The notes beneath the pieces were generated by a model, which was given only the letters and a program-made list of their open reading frames with translations, was not told where the DNA came from and searched no databases. A stretch of 45,919 nt of DNA from the NCBI GenBank assembly GCA_012523085.1, contig JAAYJC010000005.1, positions 1 to 45,919 of the forward strand, given 5' to 3'. Positions 1 to 8,076 of this stretch are shown piece after piece; position 1 is the stretch's first letter; each line of letters opens with the position of its first letter. The stretch comes from Clostridiales bacterium. Lineage in GTDB: Bacteria > Bacillota > Clostridia > Oscillospirales > Oscillospiraceae. Both the position numbers and the translations under genes were made by a program.

Positions 1-67
1 CCAATATCACTGCGAAGCTTATCACCGGCGGAACCGATATATCTCGCCGAAGGCGAATATATCTGAA

Positions 68-93
68 AAACCAAGCCTTTGGCTTGGTTTTTT
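68..93. terminator. Bidirectional intrinsic terminator next to the tRNA remnant
   Basis: A 10-bp perfect stem (68-77 with 81-90, loop TTT) is followed by a T-run on the plus strand and, read on the minus strand, by TTTTT. It lies directly downstream of the minus-strand tRNA-Ala remnant, as a tRNA terminator would. Confidence 0.7.
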
Positions 94-94
94 C

Positions 95-150
95 TGGTGG
101 AGATAAGCGGGATCGAACCGATGACCTTTTGAATGCCATGGGGCGCTCTC
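95..150 (-). pseudogene. tRNA-Ala(GGC) 3' half, truncated
   Basis: On the minus strand the anticodon loop AT-GGC-AT, the 3' side of the anticodon stem, the variable region, a complete T-arm (CGGTTCGATCCCGC) and the acceptor end with CCA are intact. The D-arm end GAGAGCGC is still recognisable, but the 5' side of the anticodon stem and the 5' acceptor strand are missing. A 3' tRNA half of this kind is what remains when an element integrates into or excises from a tRNA gene, so this may be an attachment-site scar. It cannot fold as a working tRNA. Confidence 0.7.
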
Positions 151-397
151 GTGAATCATTCGGTTTACTACCTAACAAAATCGAAGTGAAAAGGTGGAAA
201 ATCGTTTGATATGCGGGATCTTGGCCGTTCGACTTCGGGCGGCACTCTGTTGATAGACCCGATCCGCAGGCTGAAAAGAAATTTGAGGAACGAAAGCTGA
301 CGGCTGAGGATATCATCGGCGAAATTGAATCAGAATGCAATGCCGATACCAAGCATTTCAGCACCGACCCCCCATTTCGTATCAGTGCGCCGAATCT
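151..397. other. Non-genic stretch with a possible ORF remnant
   Basis: No complete gene is visible. On the plus strand about 210-385 there is a short open stretch whose translation (RPDPQAEKKFEERKLTAEDI and onward) looks protein-like, but it has no start and I do not recognise the family. It may be debris from the same element that left the tRNA fragment. Confidence 0.25.
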
Positions 398-841
398 TTA
401 TTGCTCGGCGTTTTTACACATGTGCTCCATGAGGCTTATGACCTCGAGCACCTGATGCTCGCTGAGGCCCTTTGTGAGCATTCTTCCCCATTCGCTAAGG
501 TAGCCACGTATTACCGGCAACATCTCGTTGCCCTTTTCGGTGAGATACATGCGGTACTGGCGGCGGTTGTCGTCGTCTATCTCGCGCCGGATATAGCCGA
601 GCTTCTCGAGCTCGCGCGCGGTGCGGGCTATACCGCTTTTATCTATTCCGATGTGCTGAGCCATGAAATCCTGGCTCGAGCCGGGGACATGGTCGAGCGT
701 TGAGAGCAGCATATACATTGGACCCTTGAGCCCCGTATCGGCAAGCTTGGTGTTCATGTAGCTCCTGCGCTGCCGATACAGCTGAAGTACGAGTCTTGAT
801 ATCGTTCTCGCTATATCCTGGTGCGATTCGTTTTCTGGCAT
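398..841 (-). CDS. MarR family transcriptional regulator
   Basis: A 147-residue winged-helix regulator. The helix-turn-helix and wing are visible in the segments DFMAQHIGIDKSGIART, ELEKLGYIRREIDDDNRR and MYLTEKG, a standard MarR layout at standard length. The start at 841 is chosen because GAGGGG lies 8 bases upstream and because the longer frame (to 916) would run back into the MATE gene. It lies 22 bp downstream of the MATE gene and is surely co-transcribed with it. An inverted repeat just downstream of the shared promoter suggests that this protein represses its own operon, presumably relieved by a substrate of the pump. The ligand is unknown. Confidence 0.9.
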   Translation of the reverse strand: MPENESHQDIARTISRLVLQLYRQRRSYMNTKLADTGLKGPMYMLLSTLDHVPGSSQDFMAQHIGIDKSGIARTARELEKLGYIRREIDDDNRRQYRMYLTEKGNEMLPVIRGYLSEWGRMLTKGLSEHQVLEVISLMEHMCKNAEQ

Positions 842-863
842 ATATCTTTCCCCTCGTTCCGAC

Positions 864-2255
864 TCAGTTTTCGAACGGTTCGAGTATTGCTTCGGGCTTG
901 GCCGTTTCTTCCTCATCGCCCTGCGGGTCCTCCTTTTCCCTCTTTTTGAGGAAATTGAGGATATTGATGAGCAGCGGCACGGCGATGAACATCGTCAGGC
1001 AGTCGGATATCGCCTGAGCGTTCATAAGGCCGTCGACTCCGAACATGACGTTGAGGATTATCATGCTCGGAATAAGGCAGATGACCTGTCTCGAAAGGCC
1101 GAGTATCGTTGAGCCGATCGGCTTACCGAGACCCTGAAACACTCCGTTGATTATCATGCCCCAGACATGGGCCGGAAGCGTGAGGCATTGAACGCGAACC
1201 ATATATGCACCGATGCGCACTATCTCGCTGTCGGTGACGGTGAATATTCCCACTGCCTGCGGAGCGAGGATATAAAGCGCGGTGCCTAAGGTGAGGCATA
1301 TCGCGAAGCCGAAGCCCGTCGTCGCCCAGAAAGCGGTGCGAACGCGTTTATATCGCTTGGCTCCGTAGCAGTAGCCCGCGATGGGCTGGAAGCCCTGGCC
1401 GAAGCCCATGACCATCGAGCCGACGAACATCATTATGCGGTTGGAGATCGACACGGCGGCGAGCACGGAGTCGTTGTAACTGCCGGCGTAATTGTTCGTC
1501 ACAACGCTCGCGACGCTCATTAGACACGCGCGCAGGAAGGTTGGTATGCCCATTCGGGAGATCTCGACATATATATCCTTTCTCGGCGTAAAGAGCTTTG
1601 GAGAAATTCGAAGAAGGCTCTTGCCGCGCAGGAATGGAATGAGCAAGACGGTGAAGCTGACGACCTTGGACAGAGCGGTGGCTGCAGCGGCGCCCGCAAC
1701 GCCCCATTGGAAGGTGAAGATGAACAGCGGGTCGAGCGCGAGGTTGACGAAGCAGCCCGAGAGCATGCCTATCATCGAATAGGTGGTGCTGCCCTCGGAG
1801 CGCAGTGTTTGGCTTAGTCCTATCTCACCGGCGGTGAACGGTGCGGCGAGCAGGATGTAGGTTGCATAATCTATCGAATATTGCTTTGAGGTCGCGGTGG
1901 CTCCCAACAGCGTCACGAGCGGTCCGCGAAAGGTGAACGCAATCGCCGCAGCGGCGCTGACAATGACTATCGAGGTTATCACGGCTGTCGAGGCAACGCG
2001 CGAGGCCTCGTCTCCGCGTTTGGCGCCGAGCAGACGCGAGATATAGCTCGCGGCGCCCATGCCGAAGCCCATGCTGAGCGCACGGATAAAAAACATCAGC
2101 GAGTTGTTGATACCGACCGCGGCGGTCGCCGCAGTGCCTAACTGACTGACAAAATATGTATCGGCGAGGTTGTAGAACGATTCGATGAGCATTGAAATGA
2201 CCATCGGCAGCGCTATTATCGGCACCACCTTGAACACCGACTCCTCGAGCATCAT
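864..2255 (-). CDS. MATE family multidrug/cation antiporter
   Basis: A 463-residue integral membrane protein with about 12 hydrophobic segments. The N-terminus (PMVISMLIESFYNLADTYFV) is typical of the DinF/NorM-like MATE exporters of Clostridia, which expel cationic drugs or metabolites using a Na+ or H+ gradient. The C-terminal tail is charged. The ATG at 2255 has no convincing ribosome binding site. The frame stays open upstream with residues (EAKRSERRR) that resemble the usual N-terminal extension of the family, so translation may begin at a non-ATG codon near 2283-2285. A 17-codon leader ORF ends just upstream. First gene of an operon with marR. Confidence 0.9.
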   Translation of the reverse strand: MMLEESVFKVVPIIALPMVISMLIESFYNLADTYFVSQLGTAATAAVGINNSLMFFIRALSMGFGMGAASYISRLLGAKRGDEASRVASTAVITSIVIVSAAAAIAFTFRGPLVTLLGATATSKQYSIDYATYILLAAPFTAGEIGLSQTLRSEGSTTYSMIGMLSGCFVNLALDPLFIFTFQWGVAGAAAATALSKVVSFTVLLIPFLRGKSLLRISPKLFTPRKDIYVEISRMGIPTFLRACLMSVASVVTNNYAGSYNDSVLAAVSISNRIMMFVGSMVMGFGQGFQPIAGYCYGAKRYKRVRTAFWATTGFGFAICLTLGTALYILAPQAVGIFTVTDSEIVRIGAYMVRVQCLTLPAHVWGMIINGVFQGLGKPIGSTILGLSRQVICLIPSMIILNVMFGVDGLMNAQAISDCLTMFIAVPLLINILNFLKKREKEDPQGDEEETAKPEAILEPFEN

Positions 2256-2368
2256 GCGCCGGCGTTCGGAGCGTTTAGCTTCAATGTTGGTGTCTAACTA
2301 AAACACCCCCTTCATATAATTGAAGCCACGAAGCCGAAGCCCCGCAGCCATGATTTCAGCTGCTAACT

Positions 2369-2427
2369 GTTGCTTACGCAACTGTTATAATATCAAACAG
2401 TATATCTCCGCCCGCTGCGTTTGTCAA
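2369..2427 (-). promoter_or_regulatory. Promoter and probable MarR operator of the MATE-marR operon
   Basis: On the minus strand TTGACA (2427-2422), a 17-bp spacer and TATACT (2404-2399) form a near-consensus sigma-A promoter. Just downstream, over the expected transcription start, is the inverted repeat GTTGC-TTAC-GCAAC (2369-2382) with flanking ACTGT/ACTGT words, in the style of MarR family operators. This supports autorepression of the operon. Confidence 0.65.
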
Positions 2428-2467
2428 TAAAACCATGGGGACGGTTCTCGCGGTTGACATCAAAAAC

Positions 2468-2502
2468 AGGACAAGGAGACGGATCATCTGTCCCCTTGTC
2501 CT
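2468..2502. repeat. Dispersed hairpin element A
   Basis: A 13-bp stem with one mismatch (2468-2480 with 2490-2502) built from the words AGGACAAGGRGAC and GTCC. A further fragment, GGGGACGGTTC, lies at 2436-2446. The stop codon of the kinase gene (2484-2486) falls in the loop, so the last residues of that protein (GQGDR) are encoded by the element. One of six related copies in the window. Confidence 0.65.
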
Positions 2503-4265
2503 GCAGTTTTCCACTCACTTATCAGTTGTCTGATCGACTGCTGCCGTTTATCGCGGTCGTTATGAACGGCACGTCTGACAACATCATATCGTGCCGCGCT
2601 TAGCTGCCAGGACTTCGGCGGGGTGTCTTGGAATTTTCGTGTACGGTAAAATTCTACGCCTTGTTCCCGCCATTCGATATCCGTTTCGCTGTCGTAATTA
2701 AACAGCATAAATGCCGTTGCCCCCATTGTATAGACAATTGTTATTTCGTCCATGACCGCACCGGGGGTACACTCCTCCGGTGAAACATACCGTGTTGAAC
2801 CCCACAACCCCATTTCGCCGACATAAGGCGATTTTTGGTAAAAATCAATATCACAAATAATAACCTGGTCGTTCACATAATCATACAGGATGCTGCCGTC
2901 GTAAAAGTCGATTGCGACATAGCCTTTCGCGGCTGCAAGCGCATGGAACGACATAATATCTTCAAACGCCTGTATCTTTTTTACAATCTCCATACCCATA
3001 AACCGTTTATGGCCGGGAGAGTTGAGCGGTTCTATGCCTTCCGCATCAACCCACTCAAATACCGCCGCGTATCCGCCGCCGATTTCTTCGGCATAAATAA
3101 ATTTTATCAGTGAGGGGTGTTCGCAGTCGCGGTAAACCGATACGGCTTTTTTAAGCCATTCAACCGCCAATACGGTGCTGCCGTTGCATTTATCAAAGTT
3201 TATCGGCTTCGCGCCGGCGAATTTTACGAAATACCGGCGGCTCCCGTCGTCTACCCCGAAACAAACATTGATGCCCTGTTCGTCAAAAACCTTGAATACT
3301 TTGCCGTATTTGTTGATAAACGAAAAATCATACGGCTCTTTGAGTTTATAGGATACACCGTCAATCTCCTGACTGACGCATACATCATCAAGATACCATG
3401 TTGGTTTTGGATTGTTCATATTATCGAACCATTCCAACACATCCTGCGCCTGCTTCATCATGGTATCAAGGTCGGACGGACCAAAAGGGATAGCCCAATA
3501 TATTGAAGACAGCGTGTTGACGGCGATATAGAAAGCCAGCAGCTTGAAAAACGCAAGCGGCGGCTCACCGCCGAAGTATCCGCGAAGCTGCCCGGTTGCA
3601 AACTGGGGGCTTGCCGCCGCGCTCCAAACGATACGGTTAAATTCTTCCCACGGATCACCGAAATCGTAACGGTCAAAGTCGATGATTGTCAATTCGCCGC
3701 GTTCAACCATCATGTTACCTACATGATAATCGCCGTGCTGAAAGCTTTGAGGTCGCTTTTTCAGCAAATGACGGTTTTCTTCTATGTAGGCGAGGATGTG
3801 TTCATCGCCGTCAAACCGCAAACCGCACGCAAGGTATTTCTTTATTTTCATATCGGTTTTGCGATTAAAACGACTTTCCCATTCTTCCTGCGTTTCCGGC
3901 GCGGGGAGCGTGTGTATTTTGCGGATGATTTCACCGGACTTCAAACCTAAGACATATTGCTCCGTTTCTGACAGCGCAGGCAATACGGTTTCCAAATCCT
4001 CGCCGTCTATCCAGCTTTGAATACTATAAACCCCATCCTCACAGGTCCCAAACTCCACAGGGACACACATGGGTATATCAAGAGCGGCAGCTTTTTCAAG
4101 CATGGTAAATAATGACTTCCGCGTTTCGTAACGGGAAATCGGCGAAACACGAAGCAAATACTTTGTGCCGTCCTTCGCGGTCACGCAGGTTTTTTTATCC
4201 TCCGACCAACCTTTTTCAACGGGTTCGGATTTTATGAAAGTACCGAATAATTTTTGCATGTCCAT
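2484..4265 (-). CDS. Tandem kinase: APH-like phosphotransferase fused to Ser/Thr-kinase-like domain
   Basis: 593 residues in two kinase-fold halves. Residues 1-about 295 are an aminoglycoside/choline-type phosphotransferase with the catalytic loop HGDYHVGN (177-184) and the metal motif IIDFD (194-198). Residues about 300-593 resemble a family usually found as a separate bacterial protein-kinase-like protein: a lysine in YFVKFAG, the loop AIDFYDGSILYD in place of HRD...N, DIDFY in place of DFG, then GSTRYVSPEE as activation segment. Both halves keep core catalytic residues. Substrates are unknown; the first half may modify a small molecule such as a drug. It lies downstream of the glycosidase genes, separated from them by hairpin element B, and its own 3' end is formed by element A. 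Confidence 0.8.
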   Translation of the reverse strand: MDMQKLFGTFIKSEPVEKGWSEDKKTCVTAKDGTKYLLRVSPISRYETRKSLFTMLEKAAALDIPMCVPVEFGTCEDGVYSIQSWIDGEDLETVLPALSETEQYVLGLKSGEIIRKIHTLPAPETQEEWESRFNRKTDMKIKKYLACGLRFDGDEHILAYIEENRHLLKKRPQSFQHGDYHVGNMMVERGELTIIDFDRYDFGDPWEEFNRIVWSAAASPQFATGQLRGYFGGEPPLAFFKLLAFYIAVNTLSSIYWAIPFGPSDLDTMMKQAQDVLEWFDNMNNPKPTWYLDDVCVSQEIDGVSYKLKEPYDFSFINKYGKVFKVFDEQGINVCFGVDDGSRRYFVKFAGAKPINFDKCNGSTVLAVEWLKKAVSVYRDCEHPSLIKFIYAEEIGGGYAAVFEWVDAEGIEPLNSPGHKRFMGMEIVKKIQAFEDIMSFHALAAAKGYVAIDFYDGSILYDYVNDQVIICDIDFYQKSPYVGEMGLWGSTRYVSPEECTPGAVMDEITIVYTMGATAFMLFNYDSETDIEWREQGVEFYRTRKFQDTPPKSWQLSAARYDVVRRAVHNDRDKRQQSIRQLISEWKTAGQGDR

Positions 4266-4281
4266 ACGCCGCTCCCAAAAA

Positions 4282-4346
4282 ACGGGGGGGGGGACAGTTC
4301 GTCTCTGTCTTGCCGAAGCAAGACAGTTAAGCCGTCCCCCTGTCTT
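4282..4346. repeat. Dispersed hairpin element B
   Basis: The inner stem CTGTCTTGC/GCAAGACAG (4305-4313 with 4318-4326) is identical to that of element C. The outer arm CCGTCCCCCTGTCTT (4332-4346) faces a degraded G-run (4284-4293). It abuts the stop codon of the glycosidase gene at 4348 and probably acts as its terminator. Confidence 0.7.
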
Positions 4347-4347
4347 G

Positions 4348-6135
4348 TTACTCCATGAACACCTGAAGCATGGTCAGAACGCTGGAGCCTGCCCAGGAAT
4401 TCCAGGGCCAGCCGTCTGACGCGGTGGGGTTTGGATAGGTGTTGATCGGTTTTCCGGTTGTTATCTCGAAATCATAGGGCGCAAAACCAAGGATGACGCC
4501 CTTTTCATAGATATTTTTGCAGACACGCTCGGTGATGAGCTTTGCGATGTCTTTCCTTCCGCAGCGGTAGAAGCCCATGGCGGTCAGCATATTGCTGGGC
4601 GTAATGACTCTGCCGAGCACGAAGTTGTAGCCGAAGTGGCAAAGCGGGCTCTCAAGGCTCTCTGTCGTCAGTCCGATATCGGTCAGGTATTCGGGCTTTA
4701 CGACCTCCTCGGCCAGCTTGTCGATGATCTCCTGCGGAATTCTTTCTTTTCCGAGGCACAGGCACTGGAACATGGCAAGGCTCTTGCATTTAACAATCTT
4801 CTTTTTCTGCGGCAGATAACCCACGAAGCTCTCGCCGTCCCACAGGTCTGTCAAAAGCGAATTGAGCAGCTTTTTAGACCTTTTGGTCCAGTCCTTCTCC
4901 TTGTCCTTCATACCGAGCTTTTTCGCCATCAGCGCGAGGTTGTCCATCAGGAAAATCATATAAGCGAAGAGGTCCGGGGTTTCCAGCGGGAAGCCTTCGG
5001 CGTACAAGCTCAGGTCGTCCCAGCCGGATTCATGGGCGCCGAAGATATTAACCCTGTCGTCCCCATGTCCGGCATTGCGGTGGGTAAGCCAGAAGTTCAG
5101 CCATTTTTCAAACCGCGGGTACAGGTACTCGCACTCTTCCGCCGTCAAAAACTCGTCCCCGCACTGGCTTATCAGCCAGTCGAGCGCAAGTGCCTGAAAA
5201 GCGGGCTGGAATCCGCCGGTTGCGACATTGTAGTAGTTGACGGTCATGGAAACATGCCCGTCGGGATTTTGATAGCGGAACATGGATTTAATCAGCCTTA
5301 AACCCTCGGCGGGATTTTTCAGCATCGGCAGCGCGTTGTAGCTTTGCTGCCAGCTCATCGCATAGCCTGCCCATACCTGCTGCATCATTATCATTTGCTC
5401 TTTGTAGTTGCCCGCGATGCCGGTCCGGTGGCTCCAGCAGACGTAGGCAACATACTTAAAAAGGTCCTCCCACCCCTTGGGCGGCTTGCGCAGGTTTTTT
5501 TCCACATAGTCGTCAAAGGCCTTTTTTGAGCCCTTGCGGATCTGGTCAAAGGTCAGGTAGCTTTGGTCCTTTTTACGGTAATCCATATACTCATGCAGCG
5601 CCGCCTCAAAAATGCCGTTTGCGGCGTTTGGCGAAAACTCTGCCCAGACTTTTTCATATTCGCCCATAACGCGGTCCCAGGGTGCGGTTAAATGCATCGA
5701 GCCTTCCAGCGGAACAAACAAAATTTTGCCGGAATAGCCCATGTCGGCTTCCCAGCAGCCCTCGGGCGTGGGATAAATGCCCTTGCAGCCGGCTGCGCTG
5801 CCAAACGGCGATTCGGCGCGCAAAACGACGCGGAGCCCGATGTTATTTCCTCTGATACGCATTTGATCGGTTTCGTTGAGGCAAAATTCGACAGTGCCCC
5901 TGTCGGTAGTCAGCCGCAGCACGGATTCATCGGCGTAATATGTATAGGGAATGGAAATTCCGTTAAAGGTGGTTTCCAGCAAAAACGTGTTGCTCCTTGA
6001 ATCGAGCATGACGCCGTCTTTTATTACGGTAAAGCCGATAATAGGCTCTCTGAAGTCCTGATAAAACGCCCAGAACGACGATTCTCTGGTAAATGCCGCT
6101 TTAAGCAGATTGTGCTTTTCATAGGTTCCAAACAT
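4348..6135 (-). CDS. Six-hairpin (alpha/alpha)6 glycosidase-like protein (GH63/MGH1-like)
   Basis: 595 residues. An N-terminal beta-rich region of about 200 residues precedes a six-hairpin barrel. The segment HESGWDDLSLYAEGF matches the ESGWD catalytic-acid motif of GH63/MGH1-like enzymes, and the C-terminus (WPWNSWAGSSVLTMLQ) matches the closing helices of the fold. No signal peptide is seen, so it is probably cytosolic. The start at 6135 is preferred because GGGAGG lies just upstream and the longer frame would overlap the previous gene. It follows the paralogue at 6155-7912 by 19 bp, so they form an operon. Likely acts on an oligosaccharide or glycoside taken into the cell; the substrate is unknown. 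Confidence 0.75.
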   Translation of the reverse strand: MFGTYEKHNLLKAAFTRESSFWAFYQDFREPIIGFTVIKDGVMLDSRSNTFLLETTFNGISIPYTYYADESVLRLTTDRGTVEFCLNETDQMRIRGNNIGLRVVLRAESPFGSAAGCKGIYPTPEGCWEADMGYSGKILFVPLEGSMHLTAPWDRVMGEYEKVWAEFSPNAANGIFEAALHEYMDYRKKDQSYLTFDQIRKGSKKAFDDYVEKNLRKPPKGWEDLFKYVAYVCWSHRTGIAGNYKEQMIMMQQVWAGYAMSWQQSYNALPMLKNPAEGLRLIKSMFRYQNPDGHVSMTVNYYNVATGGFQPAFQALALDWLISQCGDEFLTAEECEYLYPRFEKWLNFWLTHRNAGHGDDRVNIFGAHESGWDDLSLYAEGFPLETPDLFAYMIFLMDNLALMAKKLGMKDKEKDWTKRSKKLLNSLLTDLWDGESFVGYLPQKKKIVKCKSLAMFQCLCLGKERIPQEIIDKLAEEVVKPEYLTDIGLTTESLESPLCHFGYNFVLGRVITPSNMLTAMGFYRCGRKDIAKLITERVCKNIYEKGVILGFAPYDFEITTGKPINTYPNPTASDGWPWNSWAGSSVLTMLQVFME

Positions 6136-6154
6136 GGCTTGCTTCCTCCCTTCC

Positions 6155-7912
6155 TTACATCGGTAAGCCTGCAGCCAGCGCAATCACGGCTGAGGCGGCA
6201 ACGGCTTCATAAACATCGGCAGGTCTTTTTTCGGAGGAGATGCCGCCCTCCGGCGGTATGGATGAAACGGCCGCGTTCTTGTCCGTCCAGTTAAGAACGC
6301 GCTCCGCGATCTTAACCGCAAGCTCGGCCTTCCCGGAATCCAACAGTCCCAAAACGAACAGCTGCTGCAATATCATCTCAACAGTGCCGCAACCGGGTAT
6401 TTTTGCGTCATAATACCGGCTCGTCATATTCTCGGAAACGAGACCTCTTGGGCCAAGGAAGCGTTTTTCACAGCCAAGCGCTTCAGATAGCTTGTCCAGA
6501 ATGTCCTCCGGCAGACGTTTGCCGAGGATAACCGGCACATAGGCCAAAAGGCTGTCGCAGGGAAATGTCTTGCCGGAAATCACGCCGCGGCATATAAACC
6601 TCTCCCCGTCCCAAAGCTCCCCGGTCAGGGTCTTTTTAAGCGCCTGCGATTCTTCATACCAAAAAAGGCCGTTGCCCTTTCCCGCAAGCCGCTCCACCCG
6701 ACCGATGACCTCCGAATACAAGATCATCTGGGCATAAAAGTCGGGAGCCTCCAGTGGAAATTCAAGGGCGGTGAGGGAGGATGCGGGAAATCCGCATTCG
6801 GCGGGATAGCTGTAGGAAATCCGGCCCGGTAAAAAGCTGTGGCTATCCTTCCACCAGGTGTAGTTTTCCTTCATTTTCTCATAAAGCGCCGCGGCCTTAT
6901 CTTCAGGCAGTAAATCGTTTCCGCAGCGGTCAAGCGTTTTTGTCAGCGCATATCCGTGATAGAACGGGAAACTGCCGTAACGAAGCTGGCCGCTGCAGAC
7001 AGCCGCCGGGAGCATACCGTTTTTCAGGCTGGAGAAGACATTGGTGATCGCGCCAAGCGCGCTGTCCCCGTCTGAAAACGCCATGCCGAAGAAAGGCTGA
7101 TGCCATGCGTAGCATTGCATGTCCGATATGCGGCTCGCGCAGAACATATCGGCGAGCATGACGGGCGCCATCTCCCCGGGATTCGCCTCACGGTAGTTTA
7201 TCCAGCACATATAGGCGCAGGTTTCTTTCAGCGCCTGCCACTTATCGGGCACTTCCGCGTAAGCTGAAAGGTAGGCTTCAAAGGCCTGTTCGACTTCTCC
7301 GACAGCCTCATTCAGCGGCTTGCTGAAAACCTCGCTTTCCTGAGGAATGGCGGGGTTTACCTGCGTCTCGAAGCATCCGTCCTCGCCGGGTAAAAGCCAG
7401 ATCGTGCAGCGGTTGACGCCGTCCGCCGTCAAAACAGCCTTATTTTCCAGATTCACTACGCCCGATACGCAGCTGAACACAAACCGTCCGCCGCCGCCGG
7501 TGGGGCTGAAGAGGTTAAATTCCACTACATTCGGTCGTACTTCGGTTACCGTTTCCATGCTCATGACCGGCATTTCCTTGTGGATCATAATGCCGATGCC
7601 GCTGCCGTACATACGCATAGACGCCGTACTGTCCATAACGATGGTCACGCTGCCGCAATCGGATGTAATCTCAAGCCTGCCGGGTGAACAGTTATAGGCA
7701 TAATTCAGAGGTTTTCCGTCTGAAACGGGTACGATTCTGACAAGCCCTTCGCGTCTGGTGGCTCCGTTCGGGTAACTCATCCCGAAATAAATGCCCGGCT
7801 CAAAATTCGTCCCGTCCCTGTTGTTTTCCTCAAACAGGTAGTAGCTGCTTTTCGCGCGTGAAAAAGGCAGCTTCTTCAGGTCCAGTGTCGCCGCTAGGTT
7901 GCTCAAATACAT
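6155..7912 (-). CDS. Six-hairpin glycosidase-like protein, paralogue lacking the ESGWD motif
   Basis: 585 residues, same architecture as its neighbour downstream and the protein at 18747-20552: beta-rich N-terminal half, then an all-alpha barrel (WKDSHSFLPGRISY, EFPLEAPDFYAQMIL). At the position of ESGWD it reads ECGFPAS, so the aspartate and tryptophan are lost; activity may be altered or absent. It could instead be a non-catalytic partner. First gene of the 7912-4348 operon. AAGGAG lies only 3 bases before the ATG, so the TTG two codons in (7906) is also a plausible start. Confidence 0.7.
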   Translation of the reverse strand: MYLSNLAATLDLKKLPFSRAKSSYYLFEENNRDGTNFEPGIYFGMSYPNGATRREGLVRIVPVSDGKPLNYAYNCSPGRLEITSDCGSVTIVMDSTASMRMYGSGIGIMIHKEMPVMSMETVTEVRPNVVEFNLFSPTGGGGRFVFSCVSGVVNLENKAVLTADGVNRCTIWLLPGEDGCFETQVNPAIPQESEVFSKPLNEAVGEVEQAFEAYLSAYAEVPDKWQALKETCAYMCWINYREANPGEMAPVMLADMFCASRISDMQCYAWHQPFFGMAFSDGDSALGAITNVFSSLKNGMLPAAVCSGQLRYGSFPFYHGYALTKTLDRCGNDLLPEDKAAALYEKMKENYTWWKDSHSFLPGRISYSYPAECGFPASSLTALEFPLEAPDFYAQMILYSEVIGRVERLAGKGNGLFWYEESQALKKTLTGELWDGERFICRGVISGKTFPCDSLLAYVPVILGKRLPEDILDKLSEALGCEKRFLGPRGLVSENMTSRYYDAKIPGCGTVEMILQQLFVLGLLDSGKAELAVKIAERVLNWTDKNAAVSSIPPEGGISSEKRPADVYEAVAASAVIALAAGLPM

Positions 7913-7923
7913 TCACTCCTTAT

Positions 7924-7982
7924 ACAAACCAGTTTGTTCATGGTTATAAACAGTTTAAACTATCGTGTAACACTAATGTCAA
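7924..7982 (-). promoter_or_regulatory. Promoter and palindromic operator upstream of the glycosidase operon
   Basis: TTGACA (7982-7977), 17 bp and TTTAAA (7959-7954) form a plausible promoter on the minus strand. Between it and the ribosome binding site is the perfect inverted repeat ACAAAC-CA-GTTTGT (7924-7937), typical in size and spacing of a TetR-type operator. No tetR gene is in the window; the AraC gene next door could also act here. Confidence 0.5.
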
Positions 7983-8000
7983 GCGCAATGCGGAAAATTT

Positions 8001-8075
8001 AAAGACATGGGGATGCTTCATGTGTCCTGTCTCTGTCTTGCCGAAGCAAGACAGTTGAAGCATCCCCATGTCTTT
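8001..8075. repeat. Dispersed hairpin element C
   Basis: Two nested stems: a perfect 20-bp outer stem (8001-8020 with 8056-8075; arm begins AAAGACATGGGGATGC) and an inner stem CTGTCTTGC/GCAAGACAG (8033-8041 with 8046-8054). It ends 1 base before the stop codon of the araC gene (8077). The T-run on the plus strand and A-run on the minus strand suggest it also terminates transcription. Confidence 0.85.
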
Positions 8076-8076
8076 T

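Noticed and set aside
95-150. Functional tRNA-Ala
   Set aside because: The 5' acceptor strand and one side of the anticodon stem are missing.
335-703. Plus-strand ORF of 122 codons
   Set aside because: It is antisense to the MarR gene, has no ribosome binding site and no protein-like motifs.
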